From: Pirellulaceae bacterium
GTDB taxonomy: Bacteria > Planctomycetota > Planctomycetia > Pirellulales > Pirellulaceae
Direction: 5' to 3'
Length of the DNA stretch: 64,000 nucleotides
Assembly (NCBI GenBank): GCA_020852965.1
Contig: JADYZV010000025.1
Coordinates: 1 to 64,000, forward strand
Part shown: in pieces, positions 29,000 to 38,246 of the stretch
How positions within the stretch are numbered: position 1 is the stretch's first letter
Layout: every line of letters starts with the position of its first letter
The notes under the pieces: model-generated
Databases searched by the model: none
Told to the model about the DNA's origin: nothing
What the model saw: only the letters and a program-made list of their open reading frames with translations
Translations under genes and position numbers: made by a program

Positions 29000-31927
29000 T
29001 CAATGTTTGGGGCTGCGGCCGAATAACAGTCCCATCAGCAAGATGCCCAATCCCAAGGCAGCGCTCAACCACTGAGCGCCCTGCTGAAATCCAAGACTCG
29101 GAATGCCAACATGCGCACCCAATAGCGTAATGGCTGCGGCCGGCAGTGCGAATAGGCTATATCGCCAGCCGGAGAGAACACAGCTCGCCAAAATCAATAG
29201 GCCGATGATCCCCGATGCGGACGAATCAAATAGTCGACCGATCACAGGCACGTTTAACGGCTGCGTGTTTCCCAATGAGCTGGCCATTTTGTTGACCGTC
29301 GATTTCAGTTCGCTAGAAGCAGCCACTAGTTCTTCTTGTTTGTCTGCAGCATGCTTCGCTGCTTGCTCGCGATCTCCGGCGATGGCACTTTGAGCAGTCG
29401 AGGCTAGGTCGCTGGCTGTGGAAGCGAGATCGGTAGCCATCGTTTGAGCTTGCTGCAAGGACTGGGGATTGAACAAGTCATTCTGACGCATCCACAATGC
29501 ACAACCGGCAATCATCAAGCTGCCAACAACGAAACGCGTTCTCCCGCCCAGGAGCCAAGTCAGCAGTTGGCTACTGGCCCGCCCAGCCATCGAGGGCTTG
29601 ATCGCACCACTGCGCGCACTGGCCAACATGCGTTTGATGCGAAGCCGCTTTTGTTCGGGAGTCTCACCGGCTACATGCATGTTCTGCGATTGCCTAACCT
29701 GCGAAGCCACATCGACCAGTGTCACCGCGCGAGCCAGCGCTTGCGACTTGGCTTCCGCCGGACTGACCCCCTCGGCGACTAGCCCCTTGCATTCAATATT
29801 ACTCAAGACTTGCTGCGCATCTTTCTGACGACGCGCGTCAACGATCGCTTCGAGTCGATCGACAATCATATCTCGCCAGGGTTGACGGCGTTTCTTGCCT
29901 ACCAGCAACCCCCTTTCCTTTAAAGTCCGCCGTGCATCCCGCAGCGCATCGTAGCCGAACAACGATTCGTAGAGCAGCTCCCATTCCCCCTCGGCTTGCT
30001 CCGCCACGAACGAGCGTAGTTTTTCTTCGGGCATGCCACCCATCCGTAGCTCTTTGAGCAATCGGCGCGCATCCTTGAGTGCCGGTTCACGCTGCATTCT
30101 CAGCGGTTTTACGATCCCGAAATAATACCCTGCAGCTACTCCCGCTGCCAACAATACCGCGATCAGCAGACTGCCGACCAGGCCTGTGACCCAAGCCACC
30201 AAAGCCGATATCAACAACGCCACACACCACATCAGCCAATCGCTCCAACTGCTCGTCAATAACAGTGAGCGCAGACGACTGCCAACGGGACTTTCTCCTC
30301 CCGCCATTCCACTAATCAGACTTACCAGCGGCGGAGTCAGCAGCCCGAATAGCAACACTGACAGCCCAACTTTCCAACTTAGCCATACTCCCATCACAAA
30401 TAGTAGCCCGACCGCAAGTAAGTAGATCGGGGGCAGCAACGCATGCATCTTCGACAGGCCGGCCGCTGTCAGTTGTTCAACCACAGCCTCCAGGCGATCG
30501 ACATGCTGCGAGGACGGAACTCCACTCGCGGATGGTTCCAAACCGGCGATGTAGGCTTCCAAGTCATGGATACAGTCGCTCAACGATTGATACCGCTGGT
30601 CGGGCTTGGTGGCTGTCATGCGCTCGACAATCGCAGCCAGCTCGTTGGGGACATCGTGCATTGCCAGCGGTTCGCGGGGAATGCTCTCGGTCGCTTTCTT
30701 GGAGATTATTTCCAGCGCCGTCCCTTCGCTAAATGGCGGCTTGCCAGTTAAAAGCGCAAAGAATGTACAACCGAGCGCATAGATGTCCGCACGGTGATCG
30801 ACGCTGGCCGCATCTTGCGCTTGCTCCGGTGCCATGTAAGCCGGTGTCCCCATCGTCGATCCCATCCCAGTAACTTGCGAGCGAGCAGACGCTAATAACA
30901 CGTTTTTGTCAGCGTCATTGGTCGCATCGCTCTCCACATAGTCGGGTGTCTTCACCAAGCCGAGATCGCAAATCTTCAGCACACCTTCTTTTGTCAACAT
31001 CATGTTGGCTGGCTTGATATCGCGATGCACCATGCCATGATCGTGCGCGAACTGCAAACCACGAGCCGCCTGGACTATGAGCGCTGCGGCTCGCTGCGGT
31101 GGAAGATGCTTGTGCTTGGTCAACAATTCATCGAGCGATCCCCCATCCACCAATTCCATACTAAAGAAATTGGTATCGTGATCTTGGCCCAAATCATAAA
31201 TCTGAGCCACATTGTGGTGCGTCAACTGCGCAGCCGCGTAAGCTTCGCGAACAAACCTCGCAATCGCACGAGGATTGCTAGCCCAGCGAGCTTGAATGGT
31301 CTTTAAGGCCACATTGCGGTCAAGTGACAGTTGCTTGGCCAAGAATACTGCGCCCATCCCTCCCGAACCCAACGCTCGGACAATGCGGTAGCCCCCCAGT
31401 CGACCACTGGGCACCAAGCTGGAGCTCGCTTCAGCCCCACTGCCTGAGGTCGCTTTGGAGGCGCCCGCTGGGACCTGCGAAGCCACAGCCGTCTTGGCTT
31501 GAGAGCCAACCAAAATGGGCGACGACGGGTCGTGCCCCTCCAATACTTTGTTCGTCTTGGCGGCGACGGTATCGAAAGAAAAACCGGTGGTGGCTTGTTC
31601 TTTTATCGGTGGCTTCTCCTCCAACCCTTGTGTCGCTTGCGTTCCAAGAGAACCGAAAGGAAGTGTCTGCTCGCCATCGAGTGCTGGCTTTGTCACTGCT
31701 GCTGGCGAATCCGTTTCCACAGACTCGGCCGGGCTGGTGTCTAAGCGAGTCGAATCATGGACAGGGGGCTTGGGTTTCCCCGTGCGCGCCCGCGTCTGGC
31801 CGTCATGCTCGTCGATCACCAATACAAACGGCTGCTTGCAGCCCGAGCAGGTTGGCTTGAATCTGCCGACCTTCGGGCTTTGAATCTGCAGAGCATGTTC
31901 GCAATGTGGGCACTTAATTCTAAGCAT
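29000..31927 (-). CDS. Zinc-ribbon serine/threonine protein kinase with C-terminal membrane region
   Basis: 975 residues. It begins with an MJ0042-type zinc ribbon (KCPHCEHALQIQSP, then CSGCKQPF; C6, C9, C27, C30) and a disordered linker. The kinase domain (about 180-450) has GSGGMG (187-192), VALK (K209), MVHRDIKPANMMLT (HRD at 301-303), CDLGLVK (DLG instead of DFG) and MGTPAYMAPEQAQDA. This is a complete Hanks-type catalytic set. The C-terminal half has several membrane helices (about 500-560, 570-610, 780-800 and near the end), with a dimerising or coiled region between them. It probably senses something at the membrane and phosphorylates regulatory targets; neither can be inferred. It is 28 bp upstream of the penicillin acylase stop but on the same strand, so co-transcription is possible. 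Confidence 0.9.
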   Translation of the reverse strand: MLRIKCPHCEHALQIQSPKVGRFKPTCSGCKQPFVLVIDEHDGQTRARTGKPKPPVHDSTRLDTSPAESVETDSPAAVTKPALDGEQTLPFGSLGTQATQGLEEKPPIKEQATTGFSFDTVAAKTNKVLEGHDPSSPILVGSQAKTAVASQVPAGASKATSGSGAEASSSLVPSGRLGGYRIVRALGSGGMGAVFLAKQLSLDRNVALKTIQARWASNPRAIARFVREAYAAAQLTHHNVAQIYDLGQDHDTNFFSMELVDGGSLDELLTKHKHLPPQRAAALIVQAARGLQFAHDHGMVHRDIKPANMMLTKEGVLKICDLGLVKTPDYVESDATNDADKNVLLASARSQVTGMGSTMGTPAYMAPEQAQDAASVDHRADIYALGCTFFALLTGKPPFSEGTALEIISKKATESIPREPLAMHDVPNELAAIVERMTATKPDQRYQSLSDCIHDLEAYIAGLEPSASGVPSSQHVDRLEAVVEQLTAAGLSKMHALLPPIYLLAVGLLFVMGVWLSWKVGLSVLLFGLLTPPLVSLISGMAGGESPVGSRLRSLLLTSSWSDWLMWCVALLISALVAWVTGLVGSLLIAVLLAAGVAAGYYFGIVKPLRMQREPALKDARRLLKELRMGGMPEEKLRSFVAEQAEGEWELLYESLFGYDALRDARRTLKERGLLVGKKRRQPWRDMIVDRLEAIVDARRQKDAQQVLSNIECKGLVAEGVSPAEAKSQALARAVTLVDVASQVRQSQNMHVAGETPEQKRLRIKRMLASARSGAIKPSMAGRASSQLLTWLLGGRTRFVVGSLMIAGCALWMRQNDLFNPQSLQQAQTMATDLASTASDLASTAQSAIAGDREQAAKHAADKQEELVAASSELKSTVNKMASSLGNTQPLNVPVIGRLFDSSASGIIGLLILASCVLSGWRYSLFALPAAAITLLGAHVGIPSLGFQQGAQWLSAALGLGILLMGLLFGRSPKH

Positions 31928-31955
31928 GTTTTATTACGACCCTGCGAAAAGTTTG

Positions 31956-34187
31956 CTAAGGGCTAAGAGTGAGCGTTGTCGTTGACCGAACGTTAGACAT
32001 CAGCTCCGCTTTATTCCACCAAGTGGGCTTCATCGCTCGCGGTGAATACAGCTTCTGCCCTTGGTCCATGTAGTGCGGCGACTGAGGATCGGTCGTCTGC
32101 CCCCACGGTGTACAGCTATACGACTTAATCCCATCCGGGTGAAAAAACATGAGCAACATCGCCATCGAACCACTATTGGCTACGAAATGATCTGGATGCT
32201 CAGCATCCGGCACGCTGCGCACATCGAAGAGCGTTTCGGTAAAGTTGGCTTGACGATTTCCAGACTGGAAATCGGTCCCACCGACAGGAAAGAGCTTCCC
32301 GCCACGACCGACTTTGTGAATGTCTCCCCAAGCAATATCCCACGAACCATACTTGCCTTTCATCTCCACCATCGTTTGAGCGAGCAATTCAAGCATCTGT
32401 AGGCGCGCAGTTGCATCGAGCGGCTTGCGCTCGGCCAGTGGCGACAAGTCGAGTTCATCGCCGCACTTCAGTCGCCAGAATTTATAAAGTGAAGTAGCCT
32501 GCGCTTCGGGTGTGAACTCTCCATCCCAGGCGAGGATTGCCTGCACGGCCCGTTTAAACTCTGGCGATTCGAATTCGGTATTGGCAGTGCCATTAGCCTC
32601 AGCTCCAGCCTTCTCGATACCGGCAACCGCCTCGCGCAATTCCTGCTGCCACACCTCGGCTAAATCGTCATGCACATCCATCGCGTACGACATGGCCTGC
32701 TGCTCGGTTACCGAGTCGTTGCCAGCGAGCAAGTCCAAGGTGCGCCGTCCGCGTGGGTTGTTCGAGTCCCAGCTCACGTTGTAAATATAGTCGGCGTACT
32801 TGTCGGGGGTTAGTGGTGAATCGGCCAGCATGTTTTGTGGGCTGATGTTGCAATTCTGCATATAGCCTTGCGGCGGATCGAACAGGTGTACTAGTTCCTG
32901 CGGCGGGTGCAGTCCCTTCCACGCCGTCTCGGACGTGAAGCCAGGCACCGGTGCGCTCCAATCATACCCCTCGGGTCGGATCGGAGTGGCTCCACTACGC
33001 AAATAGCCGATATGTCCGTGCGTATCGGCAAACATCAAGTTCTGCTCGTTGAGCTGATTCATCCCCAAGGCATCGAAGAGCTCTTGAATACTCTGCGACT
33101 TGGCCATGCGATACGACTGTTCAAACAAACCTGTCTGCTCGAAATACGGCGATGCTCCTACCATCGCCCGACCATTCTTCATATCGGGTTCGCTCATCAC
33201 CGGACCGAGATGTGTATAGAAGGCCGGACGAGTGACAGCGGCCTTTCCTTTGACAGGGATGCTCAGCATTTTTACTTCGACGTCGCGCCACTCGCCATCG
33301 TATTCGTATTGCGGTTTGGGTAGGACGCGAAACTTGATCTCATACACATCCGACGTGTCGGGCCCGCCCGTGGTCATCGCCCAGCCAACATGTTGATTGT
33401 GCCCGATGCCGACCAGTGGTGAACCGATGAGAAAGTAGCCATTCATGTGAAGATCGCCTGCATGCACGCGGGCTTCATACAACACGGCCAATCCTTCCCA
33501 AGTCAAGTGTGGATCGGTCAATAGAATGGGTACATTATCTGCGGAACGCGACGGCGCCACGACCCACTGGTTGGAACGTTCGGCGGGCCCTTGCGCACCC
33601 TGAGCCGTTGCATCGCGCCGCCGCTGGCCTTCCTTCAAATCGTCCATGATCGTGCCCACCGGCCAGCGCAGCGTCATGGCCCGACCAATCGTGAGGATCA
33701 TCCACGGCTCGAGTTCTACCGCATGCGCGGGGATGCGATCGGGATGTTTGAGCTGATACGCTTTCACGCCAGCCACAAATGAACCGACGAGCTGCTTGAC
33801 GTGCTCCGGGGCGGTCTGCCAATAGGTTTGTGCCAATTCCGCATTCCGCCATTGTCGCATCAGATAGTCTTGTTGCACGTACTGCGAGCCAAAAGCTTCG
33901 GACATCGAACCCATGCCAGTCCGCACCGCCGAGTGAAGATCGTCCAAGCGGTCTTCAGCTTGCGCGTACCCCAGCCCATAGGCTCCTGCACTTTCGGTGT
34001 TGGCATAGACGTGCGGCACACCCCACGTGTCTCGGTAGACGGTCACTTGATTGCCCGACGGTACTTCCTCGGCCCACAACGAGTTGCTGAATGTGCAACT
34101 GTGCGTAAGTGAACTTGCGCTCAACAGACAAACGACGCTCAACGCATCGCGCAAGGCCAACCAACTCCAGCACATCATTTTCTTCAT
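31956..34187 (-). CDS. Penicillin acylase family N-terminal nucleophile hydrolase
   Basis: About 743 residues. A signal peptide (MKKMMCWSWLALRDALSVVC onwards) precedes the beta-lactam acylase fold: VTVYRDTWGVPHVYANTE, GYAQAEDRLDDL, then ERSNQWVVAPSRSADNVP. The serine at about 205 is the expected N-terminal nucleophile exposed by autocatalytic cleavage, and ILLTDPHLTW follows as in the family. Members hydrolyse amide bonds of penicillins, acyl-homoserine lactones or related N-acyl compounds in the periplasm; the substrate here is unknown. The start is set to MKKMM with AAGGA upstream. The longest frame begins at 34295 inside repeat family A and reads MARRSAVGI, which is the repeat's translation, so it is rejected. 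Confidence 0.9.
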   Translation of the reverse strand: MKKMMCWSWLALRDALSVVCLLSASSLTHSCTFSNSLWAEEVPSGNQVTVYRDTWGVPHVYANTESAGAYGLGYAQAEDRLDDLHSAVRTGMGSMSEAFGSQYVQQDYLMRQWRNAELAQTYWQTAPEHVKQLVGSFVAGVKAYQLKHPDRIPAHAVELEPWMILTIGRAMTLRWPVGTIMDDLKEGQRRRDATAQGAQGPAERSNQWVVAPSRSADNVPILLTDPHLTWEGLAVLYEARVHAGDLHMNGYFLIGSPLVGIGHNQHVGWAMTTGGPDTSDVYEIKFRVLPKPQYEYDGEWRDVEVKMLSIPVKGKAAVTRPAFYTHLGPVMSEPDMKNGRAMVGASPYFEQTGLFEQSYRMAKSQSIQELFDALGMNQLNEQNLMFADTHGHIGYLRSGATPIRPEGYDWSAPVPGFTSETAWKGLHPPQELVHLFDPPQGYMQNCNISPQNMLADSPLTPDKYADYIYNVSWDSNNPRGRRTLDLLAGNDSVTEQQAMSYAMDVHDDLAEVWQQELREAVAGIEKAGAEANGTANTEFESPEFKRAVQAILAWDGEFTPEAQATSLYKFWRLKCGDELDLSPLAERKPLDATARLQMLELLAQTMVEMKGKYGSWDIAWGDIHKVGRGGKLFPVGGTDFQSGNRQANFTETLFDVRSVPDAEHPDHFVANSGSMAMLLMFFHPDGIKSYSCTPWGQTTDPQSPHYMDQGQKLYSPRAMKPTWWNKAELMSNVRSTTTLTLSP

Positions 34188-34211
34188 CTGCTTTTCCTTA
34201 GACCCCTGCGA

Positions 34212-34246
34212 GCTTGCCCGCACACGTGAAACAGTTTTGTAACTAG
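34212..34246. repeat. Copy of dispersed repeat family D
   Basis: GCTTGCCCGCACACGTGAAA leads into CAGTTTTGTAACTAG. It sits in the 5' region of the penicillin acylase gene, just upstream of the chosen start. A family A copy is at 34273-34298. Confidence 0.6.
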
Positions 34247-34272
34247 TCGGATTCATACCGTCCGAGCAAATA

Positions 34273-34298
34273 CCGACGGCGGAGCGTCGGGCCACATT
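34273..34298. repeat. Single copy of dispersed repeat family A
   Basis: CCGACGGCGGAGCGTCGGGC plus CACATT, intact, in the gap between the NHL propeller gene and the penicillin acylase gene. It accounts for the start of the over-long acylase frame. Confidence 0.9.
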
Positions 34299-34321
34299 GG
34301 CTTAGCCCCCCGCGAGCTCGA

Positions 34322-35335
34322 CTACTTAGTCACCGACGTGCGAACTAACTTCATAATTCGTCCGTCTACATTCCAGTCCTGCACATAGAGATTCCCCGCT
34401 TGATCCCAGTAGGAACCATGCGTGCCGCTGAAAATTCCCTCGATCCAATTCGCTTGGGGGACATTGTAGTTGCCACCCTGCTTGGGATCAGGATTGTACC
34501 CCAACACCGACATGATCGTGTTGGACTTATCCAGTATGACGACACGCCCCTTCAAGTCTGGCACGGAAACATAGTCCCCCTGCACCGCTGCCGACGTGGG
34601 CATCCCCAAACCCGTGATCACTACTTCGATAAACTCACCATCCAAACTGTAGTGCACCAAGCGTCCCTTGGGTTCGTGATTGCGATCGCAGATGAGCAGG
34701 CGTGGAGGATCGTAGCGCGTATCCAGCGTCATCCCGTGCGCCGTGTTAAACTCCTTGACATCGTTTCCCTTGGTGCCGAAGTGCATCAAGTACTTGCCCG
34801 TTTTATCGAACTTGAAGATGTGATTGCTGGCGTAACCATCGGATAGGAAGATATCGCCATTGGGCGCGACGGTGATGGCGGTCGGGCTGAATTTCTCCAG
34901 TCCCAGCCCCGACTCTTTGGGGAAAGGTAGCTTGAGTACGATCTCACCGCTGGCCGCATTGAACTTGATTCCTTCGGCGTTGTTATTGCGCGCTCCGTAG
35001 ATGAACTCGCCCCCTGGCTCATCGCGAATCTCCATATCGTGGACATTCGCATAGTCGGGGCCCAGATAGCTTTGAACGACTTTTCCTTCGGGTGAAAACA
35101 CAAACACTCCCGCCTGGGCGCTCGTGTAAATGTTGCCCGCTTTGTCGATCACCACCGCACCGTGCGTCGGTCCCAGCGCCGACTTGCCATCCGGACGCAA
35201 GCCCCAACCGGGAACCGTATCAAAGGTCATCAAGCCACAGCCCATCCGAACCGGTTCAACCTGGGCCTGTGCGCTAGCAAACTGAGCGACGAGCAATGCG
35301 AGTGCCAGTGCGCACCCCGACCATAGAACTTTCAT
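34322..35335 (-). CDS. Secreted NHL-repeat/SMP-30-like beta-propeller protein
   Basis: 337 residues. A signal peptide (about 1-24) precedes a propeller built from repeats such as AVVIDKAGNIYTSAQAGVF, AITVAPNGDIFLSDGYASN, GMTLDTRYDPPRLLICDR and YWDQAGNLYVQDWN. This is the NHL/peptidylamidoglycolate-lyase-like fold seen in many exported planctomycete proteins. Such propellers bind metal and small molecules or act as lyases or hydrolases, but no catalytic triad is evident here. It starts at the ATG at 35335 and diverges from the DUF1080 gene at 35780. It probably shares a transcription unit with the acylase gene downstream, about 135 bp away across two repeats, though this is not certain. Confidence 0.8.
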   Translation of the reverse strand: MKVLWSGCALALALLVAQFASAQAQVEPVRMGCGLMTFDTVPGWGLRPDGKSALGPTHGAVVIDKAGNIYTSAQAGVFVFSPEGKVVQSYLGPDYANVHDMEIRDEPGGEFIYGARNNNAEGIKFNAASGEIVLKLPFPKESGLGLEKFSPTAITVAPNGDIFLSDGYASNHIFKFDKTGKYLMHFGTKGNDVKEFNTAHGMTLDTRYDPPRLLICDRNHEPKGRLVHYSLDGEFIEVVITGLGMPTSAAVQGDYVSVPDLKGRVVILDKSNTIMSVLGYNPDPKQGGNYNVPQANWIEGIFSGTHGSYWDQAGNLYVQDWNVDGRIMKLVRTSVTK

Positions 35336-35779
35336 TTACCAAGACTCCCAGTTGAAGGCATTTCGATGAAGGCAAGTTGCTCGGTTGATACTCCCGAACC
35401 AGAATCGTTGCGACCCATTATACGCCAAAAACGCCTCCGTTGGTGGGTTTGCCCCACCGGTGAAGAAGTTTTGTAATTAGAGCCTGGTCCATCCCGCTTC
35501 ACTTCTCCACATTGCACCCGCCCGACCCCGTCGTGGGCTTGTCCCACCGGTGAAAAAGTCTTGTCCGTAGAATTGTAGAATTGGGGCGACGCGCGAAACG
35601 AATCGGGAGAGAGGCATTGCGCGCGGCGCGGGTCTTCTAGCTGAGAACTTTCGCTCCAGCCCGCAAGCGGGCAACGGGAGCAGGCAGGCGCAGTTGCTAT
35701 CAAGGGATGGTGCAGATAGGATATAGATCGATGTTGCCATGAAGAATTACCAATGAAACTCACTCCTGAGAGGGTAACG
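35336..35779. other. Divergent intergenic region containing two diverged family D repeats
   Basis: Copies run 35442-35480 (GGTGGGTTTGCCCCACCGG then TGAAGAAGTTTTGTAATTAG) and 35533-35570 (GTGGGCTTGTCCCACCGG then TGAAAAAGTCTTGTCCGTAG). The GTGGG/CCCAC arms form hairpins. Otherwise the region holds the promoters of the divergent propeller and DUF1080 genes; no clear boxes were found. Open frames crossing it are shadows of the DUF1080 gene. Confidence 0.65.
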
Positions 35780-36682
35780 ATGAGTCGAAACTTGCGACGA
35801 ACTTTGTTGACTGTTGTGGTGCTGATTGCCATGTTTGGCACACACCAGTCGTCCTCGCCAGCGATCCCGTCAGCGCACGGCGACGAGCCATCCGTAGCTC
35901 CTACCCGCGAATCGGCAATCAGTCCCACCGATGCCCCAATCAAACTCTTCAATGGCCGCGATTTGGACGGGTTCTACACGTGGATTCGAGGAAGCAAGTA
36001 CGAAGATCCCAAGAATGTGTTCACGATTCAGGACGGTATGATCCACATATCCGGCGATGGTTATGGTGGGCTTATCACCCAAAAAACCTATCGGGACTAC
36101 CATCTGATCGTTGAGTTCAAATGGGGTGAGAAGACGTGGGGCGATCGCGTGAACGGCGCGCGGGACAGCGGCGTCTTGGTGCATGCCTGGGGGCCAGACG
36201 GCGGCTACAGCGATACCTGGATGGCTTCCATCGAAGCCCAGATCATTGAAGGTGGTGTGGGTGACATCTTAGTACTGAGCGGCAAGGACCCAACTACCGG
36301 CGAAGTGCTCACCACGTCGCTGACGGCAGAAATATCGAAGGATCGCGATGGCGAAAAGGTCTGGAAAAAAGGGGGCGAGCGGCTAACACTTTCCAGCGGT
36401 CGCGTCAATTGGTTTGGCCGCGACGTGGACTGGAGTGACAAAGTTGGCTTCCGTGGGAAGGACGACGTCGAGAGTCCAACCGGACAATGGACGCGGCTAG
36501 AAGTTATCGCTGACGGTGATAGCTTGCAATATAAAGTCAATGGCGTCGTCGTCAACGAAGGTTTCGATGCCAAGCCCGATTTCGGCAAGATCCTTCTGCA
36601 AACCGAGCAAGCCGAAATGTTCGTCCGCCGTTACGAATTGTGGCCGCTCGGGAAGGCCCCGACAGATGAACTGAAGCAGTAG
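35780..36682 (+). CDS. Secreted DUF1080 (3-keto-disaccharide hydrolase-like) protein
   Basis: About 300 residues. A signal peptide (SRNLRRTLLTVVVLIAMFG) is followed by the concanavalin-like DUF1080 fold: IKLFNGRDLDGFYTWIRG, HISGDGYGGLITQKTYRDY, LIVEFKWGEKTWG, ARDSGVLVHAWGPDG, and EAQIIEGGVGDILVL. The domain is a beta-sandwich that in some homologues hydrolyses 3-keto-glycosides. It is frequent among secreted planctomycete proteins. The ATG at 35780 is chosen over 35753 because GAGAGG lies six bases upstream and the signal peptide starts directly. The first gene in the region reading plus, it appears monocistronic, with an 11-bp hairpin about 75 bp after the stop. Confidence 0.85.
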   Translation: MSRNLRRTLLTVVVLIAMFGTHQSSSPAIPSAHGDEPSVAPTRESAISPTDAPIKLFNGRDLDGFYTWIRGSKYEDPKNVFTIQDGMIHISGDGYGGLITQKTYRDYHLIVEFKWGEKTWGDRVNGARDSGVLVHAWGPDGGYSDTWMASIEAQIIEGGVGDILVLSGKDPTTGEVLTTSLTAEISKDRDGEKVWKKGGERLTLSSGRVNWFGRDVDWSDKVGFRGKDDVESPTGQWTRLEVIADGDSLQYKVNGVVVNEGFDAKPDFGKILLQTEQAEMFVRRYELWPLGKAPTDELKQ

Positions 36683-36758
36683 AAAACTGAAGTTGCCACA
36701 GGTGCGATCAACGGCTATTGTCAGCGCTAACTCTGACACTCGTCTTTGAGTCTCCCAT

Positions 36759-36789
36759 ATGGATTGCATTGCCCATCGATGCAATCCAT
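36759..36789 (+). terminator. Perfect 11-bp hairpin after the DUF1080 gene
   Basis: ATGGATTGCAT (36759-36769) pairs with ATGCAATCCAT (36779-36789) across a 9-nt loop. It sits 77 bp past the DUF1080 stop. No strong T run follows (TATTCATTCC), so it is a possible terminator or structured 3' end rather than a proven one. Confidence 0.45.
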
Positions 36790-37280
36790 TATTCATTCCG
36801 CACTCTTCAAGGCCATTCGGCCGCGTGAGGGATTTACCTTGAGCACTTTTCGGCTTCACTCCCAACTCTCGTTGTCCATTCGCAAATCAGCCGAACTCCG
36901 CAACAAATTGGAAGCGGGACAGCTAAAGCTTGCCAACAAGCTTCTGCTGCGTTGCCTTGGCGCATACTATTCAATGCGCACTCGACAACTAATTCAGCAT
37001 TTGCACTCGACTTCCACGCTAGCAGGCGGTCCGTTGCCTAACAGCACAAGAAAGTCTGCAATGGATTTATGATCCGGACTAAACGATTTGCAGCCACTCG
37101 CTCCAACCGTTTCACCCGGATTGTGCATGAGCACCTATTCAATCCGCAACGCACCCTCCCCTATGCGCACTGCTGTCACGCACTGCGGCCCCCGCAGCAG
37201 CCGACCGTCCTTGCGGACGCTGCGGGTTAGGAATAATCCCGGTTTAAAACATCGGGTTACGATCGCTCCGCAGACTGAGT
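36790..37280. other. Convergent intergenic stretch without a gene
   Basis: About 490 bp between the DUF1080 gene and the convergent membrane protein gene. One notable structure is a hairpin at 37191-37226, CCCGCAGC with GCTGCGGG and an inner CGTCC/GGACG, possibly a bidirectional terminator. A 108-codon plus-strand frame (36746-37072) has no protein-like features and was not called. Confidence 0.45.
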
Positions 37281-38024
37281 TTAAACAGCCCGAGACTGGG
37301 GTGACAGCAATCCAGCCATCATCAGGTACGCAGTGCCCGATATCAAACTTACCAAAGGCAAGGCGAACAACAGACCAACGAGGAGGGCGATCGCTCCCAA
37401 TATCACGACTCCCATACTTACCAACCAGATTATGACCGAGGTACCAACGTTAACCTTGGCAATCGAATACGCAACTCCAAAGGATTCGATAACGCCTGTC
37501 CTCTCATCAACAACGAGCCAGTAAAACGGCCAGAAGAATAGAATTAGCAGCAGTCCTGGTACGATGCACGCGATAAAGCCGAGCCAAACGGCGAAACCGC
37601 CCAGCAGCGAAGCGCCCAGAACGGGCAGGAACCGCGGTCCCCCTGCGAACAAGTCACCAAATTGTGCCGGTTGACCGCGGAGGAGCTTGAGAGTGATCTG
37701 CACTTGACCAATCCCTAAGAAAATCGAAACGGCCGCGCTCACCAAATTAATTCCCATGCCAAGAATCAGGCCAACCCACTCTTGACCAAGCTGCTCGAAG
37801 ATTAGGGTTACGAGGTACTGCGCAATTGCCAACCCCCACGTCGCTCCCAAGAATACTACAGTAATACCTACCAGCAGCTTCAAGTTTGCTTTCCAAACTT
37901 CCATTGCAAAACTGATGATGCTGCCCGCATCGACGGCTGTGGGAACGATGTTTCCGGTGTGCGGTGGGCTTGGGCTAAAATGGCTTGACTTGGGCGCAGC
38001 GTATGGATTGCTATCGTCGGACAT
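37281..38024 (-). CDS. Polytopic membrane protein with NPYAAP N-terminal motif
   Basis: About 247 residues. It begins SDDSNPYAAPKSSHF (NPYAAP at 6-11), like the membrane protein at 21208, then has about 20 polar residues and five or six hydrophobic helices (LLVGITVVFLGATWGLAIAQ, WVGLILGMGINLV, a glycine-rich LLGGFAVWLGFIAC, LLLILFFWPFYWLVV, and VIIWLVSMGVVILGAIALLV). The middle resembles the glycerophosphodiesterase membrane-domain/DUF975 type of integral protein, but assignment is tentative. The ATG at 38024 is preferred to an upstream frame start that has no family sequence. The function is unknown. It diverges from the acyl-CoA ligase gene at 38247. Confidence 0.7.
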   Translation of the reverse strand: MSDDSNPYAAPKSSHFSPSPPHTGNIVPTAVDAGSIISFAMEVWKANLKLLVGITVVFLGATWGLAIAQYLVTLIFEQLGQEWVGLILGMGINLVSAAVSIFLGIGQVQITLKLLRGQPAQFGDLFAGGPRFLPVLGASLLGGFAVWLGFIACIVPGLLLILFFWPFYWLVVDERTGVIESFGVAYSIAKVNVGTSVIIWLVSMGVVILGAIALLVGLLFALPLVSLISGTAYLMMAGLLSPQSRAV

Positions 38025-38246
38025 TGGAGGAGCTCCCTGAGAAAAGTAGACATGCCGAAATACGAGCCGAGTCTGGCGGTCAACTAGTGTAGCATTTTTG
38101 CGAACGGTCCATGAGGAGCCGCATACAAAGTAGCCATGCATCGGCTCGATTGCTGGACTTTGATCTCGGCTTGTGGTAGCTTTGTCTGCACCCGTGGCGA
38201 AACAACGCGGTGCGCACCCGCGAGCCTACCTCATAGAAGCTATTCA

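Noticed and set aside
34188-34295. N-terminal extension of the penicillin acylase
   Set aside because: It is the translation of family A and D repeats; a signal peptide and AAGGA support the start at 34187.
35332-35952. 206-codon minus-strand ORF overlapping the DUF1080 gene start
   Set aside because: It is antisense to the DUF1080 gene, which has a signal peptide and a family match, and it crosses repeat family D; no protein features.
36746-37072. 108-codon plus-strand ORF between convergent genes
   Set aside because: No membrane, motif or family signal and no ribosome-binding site.
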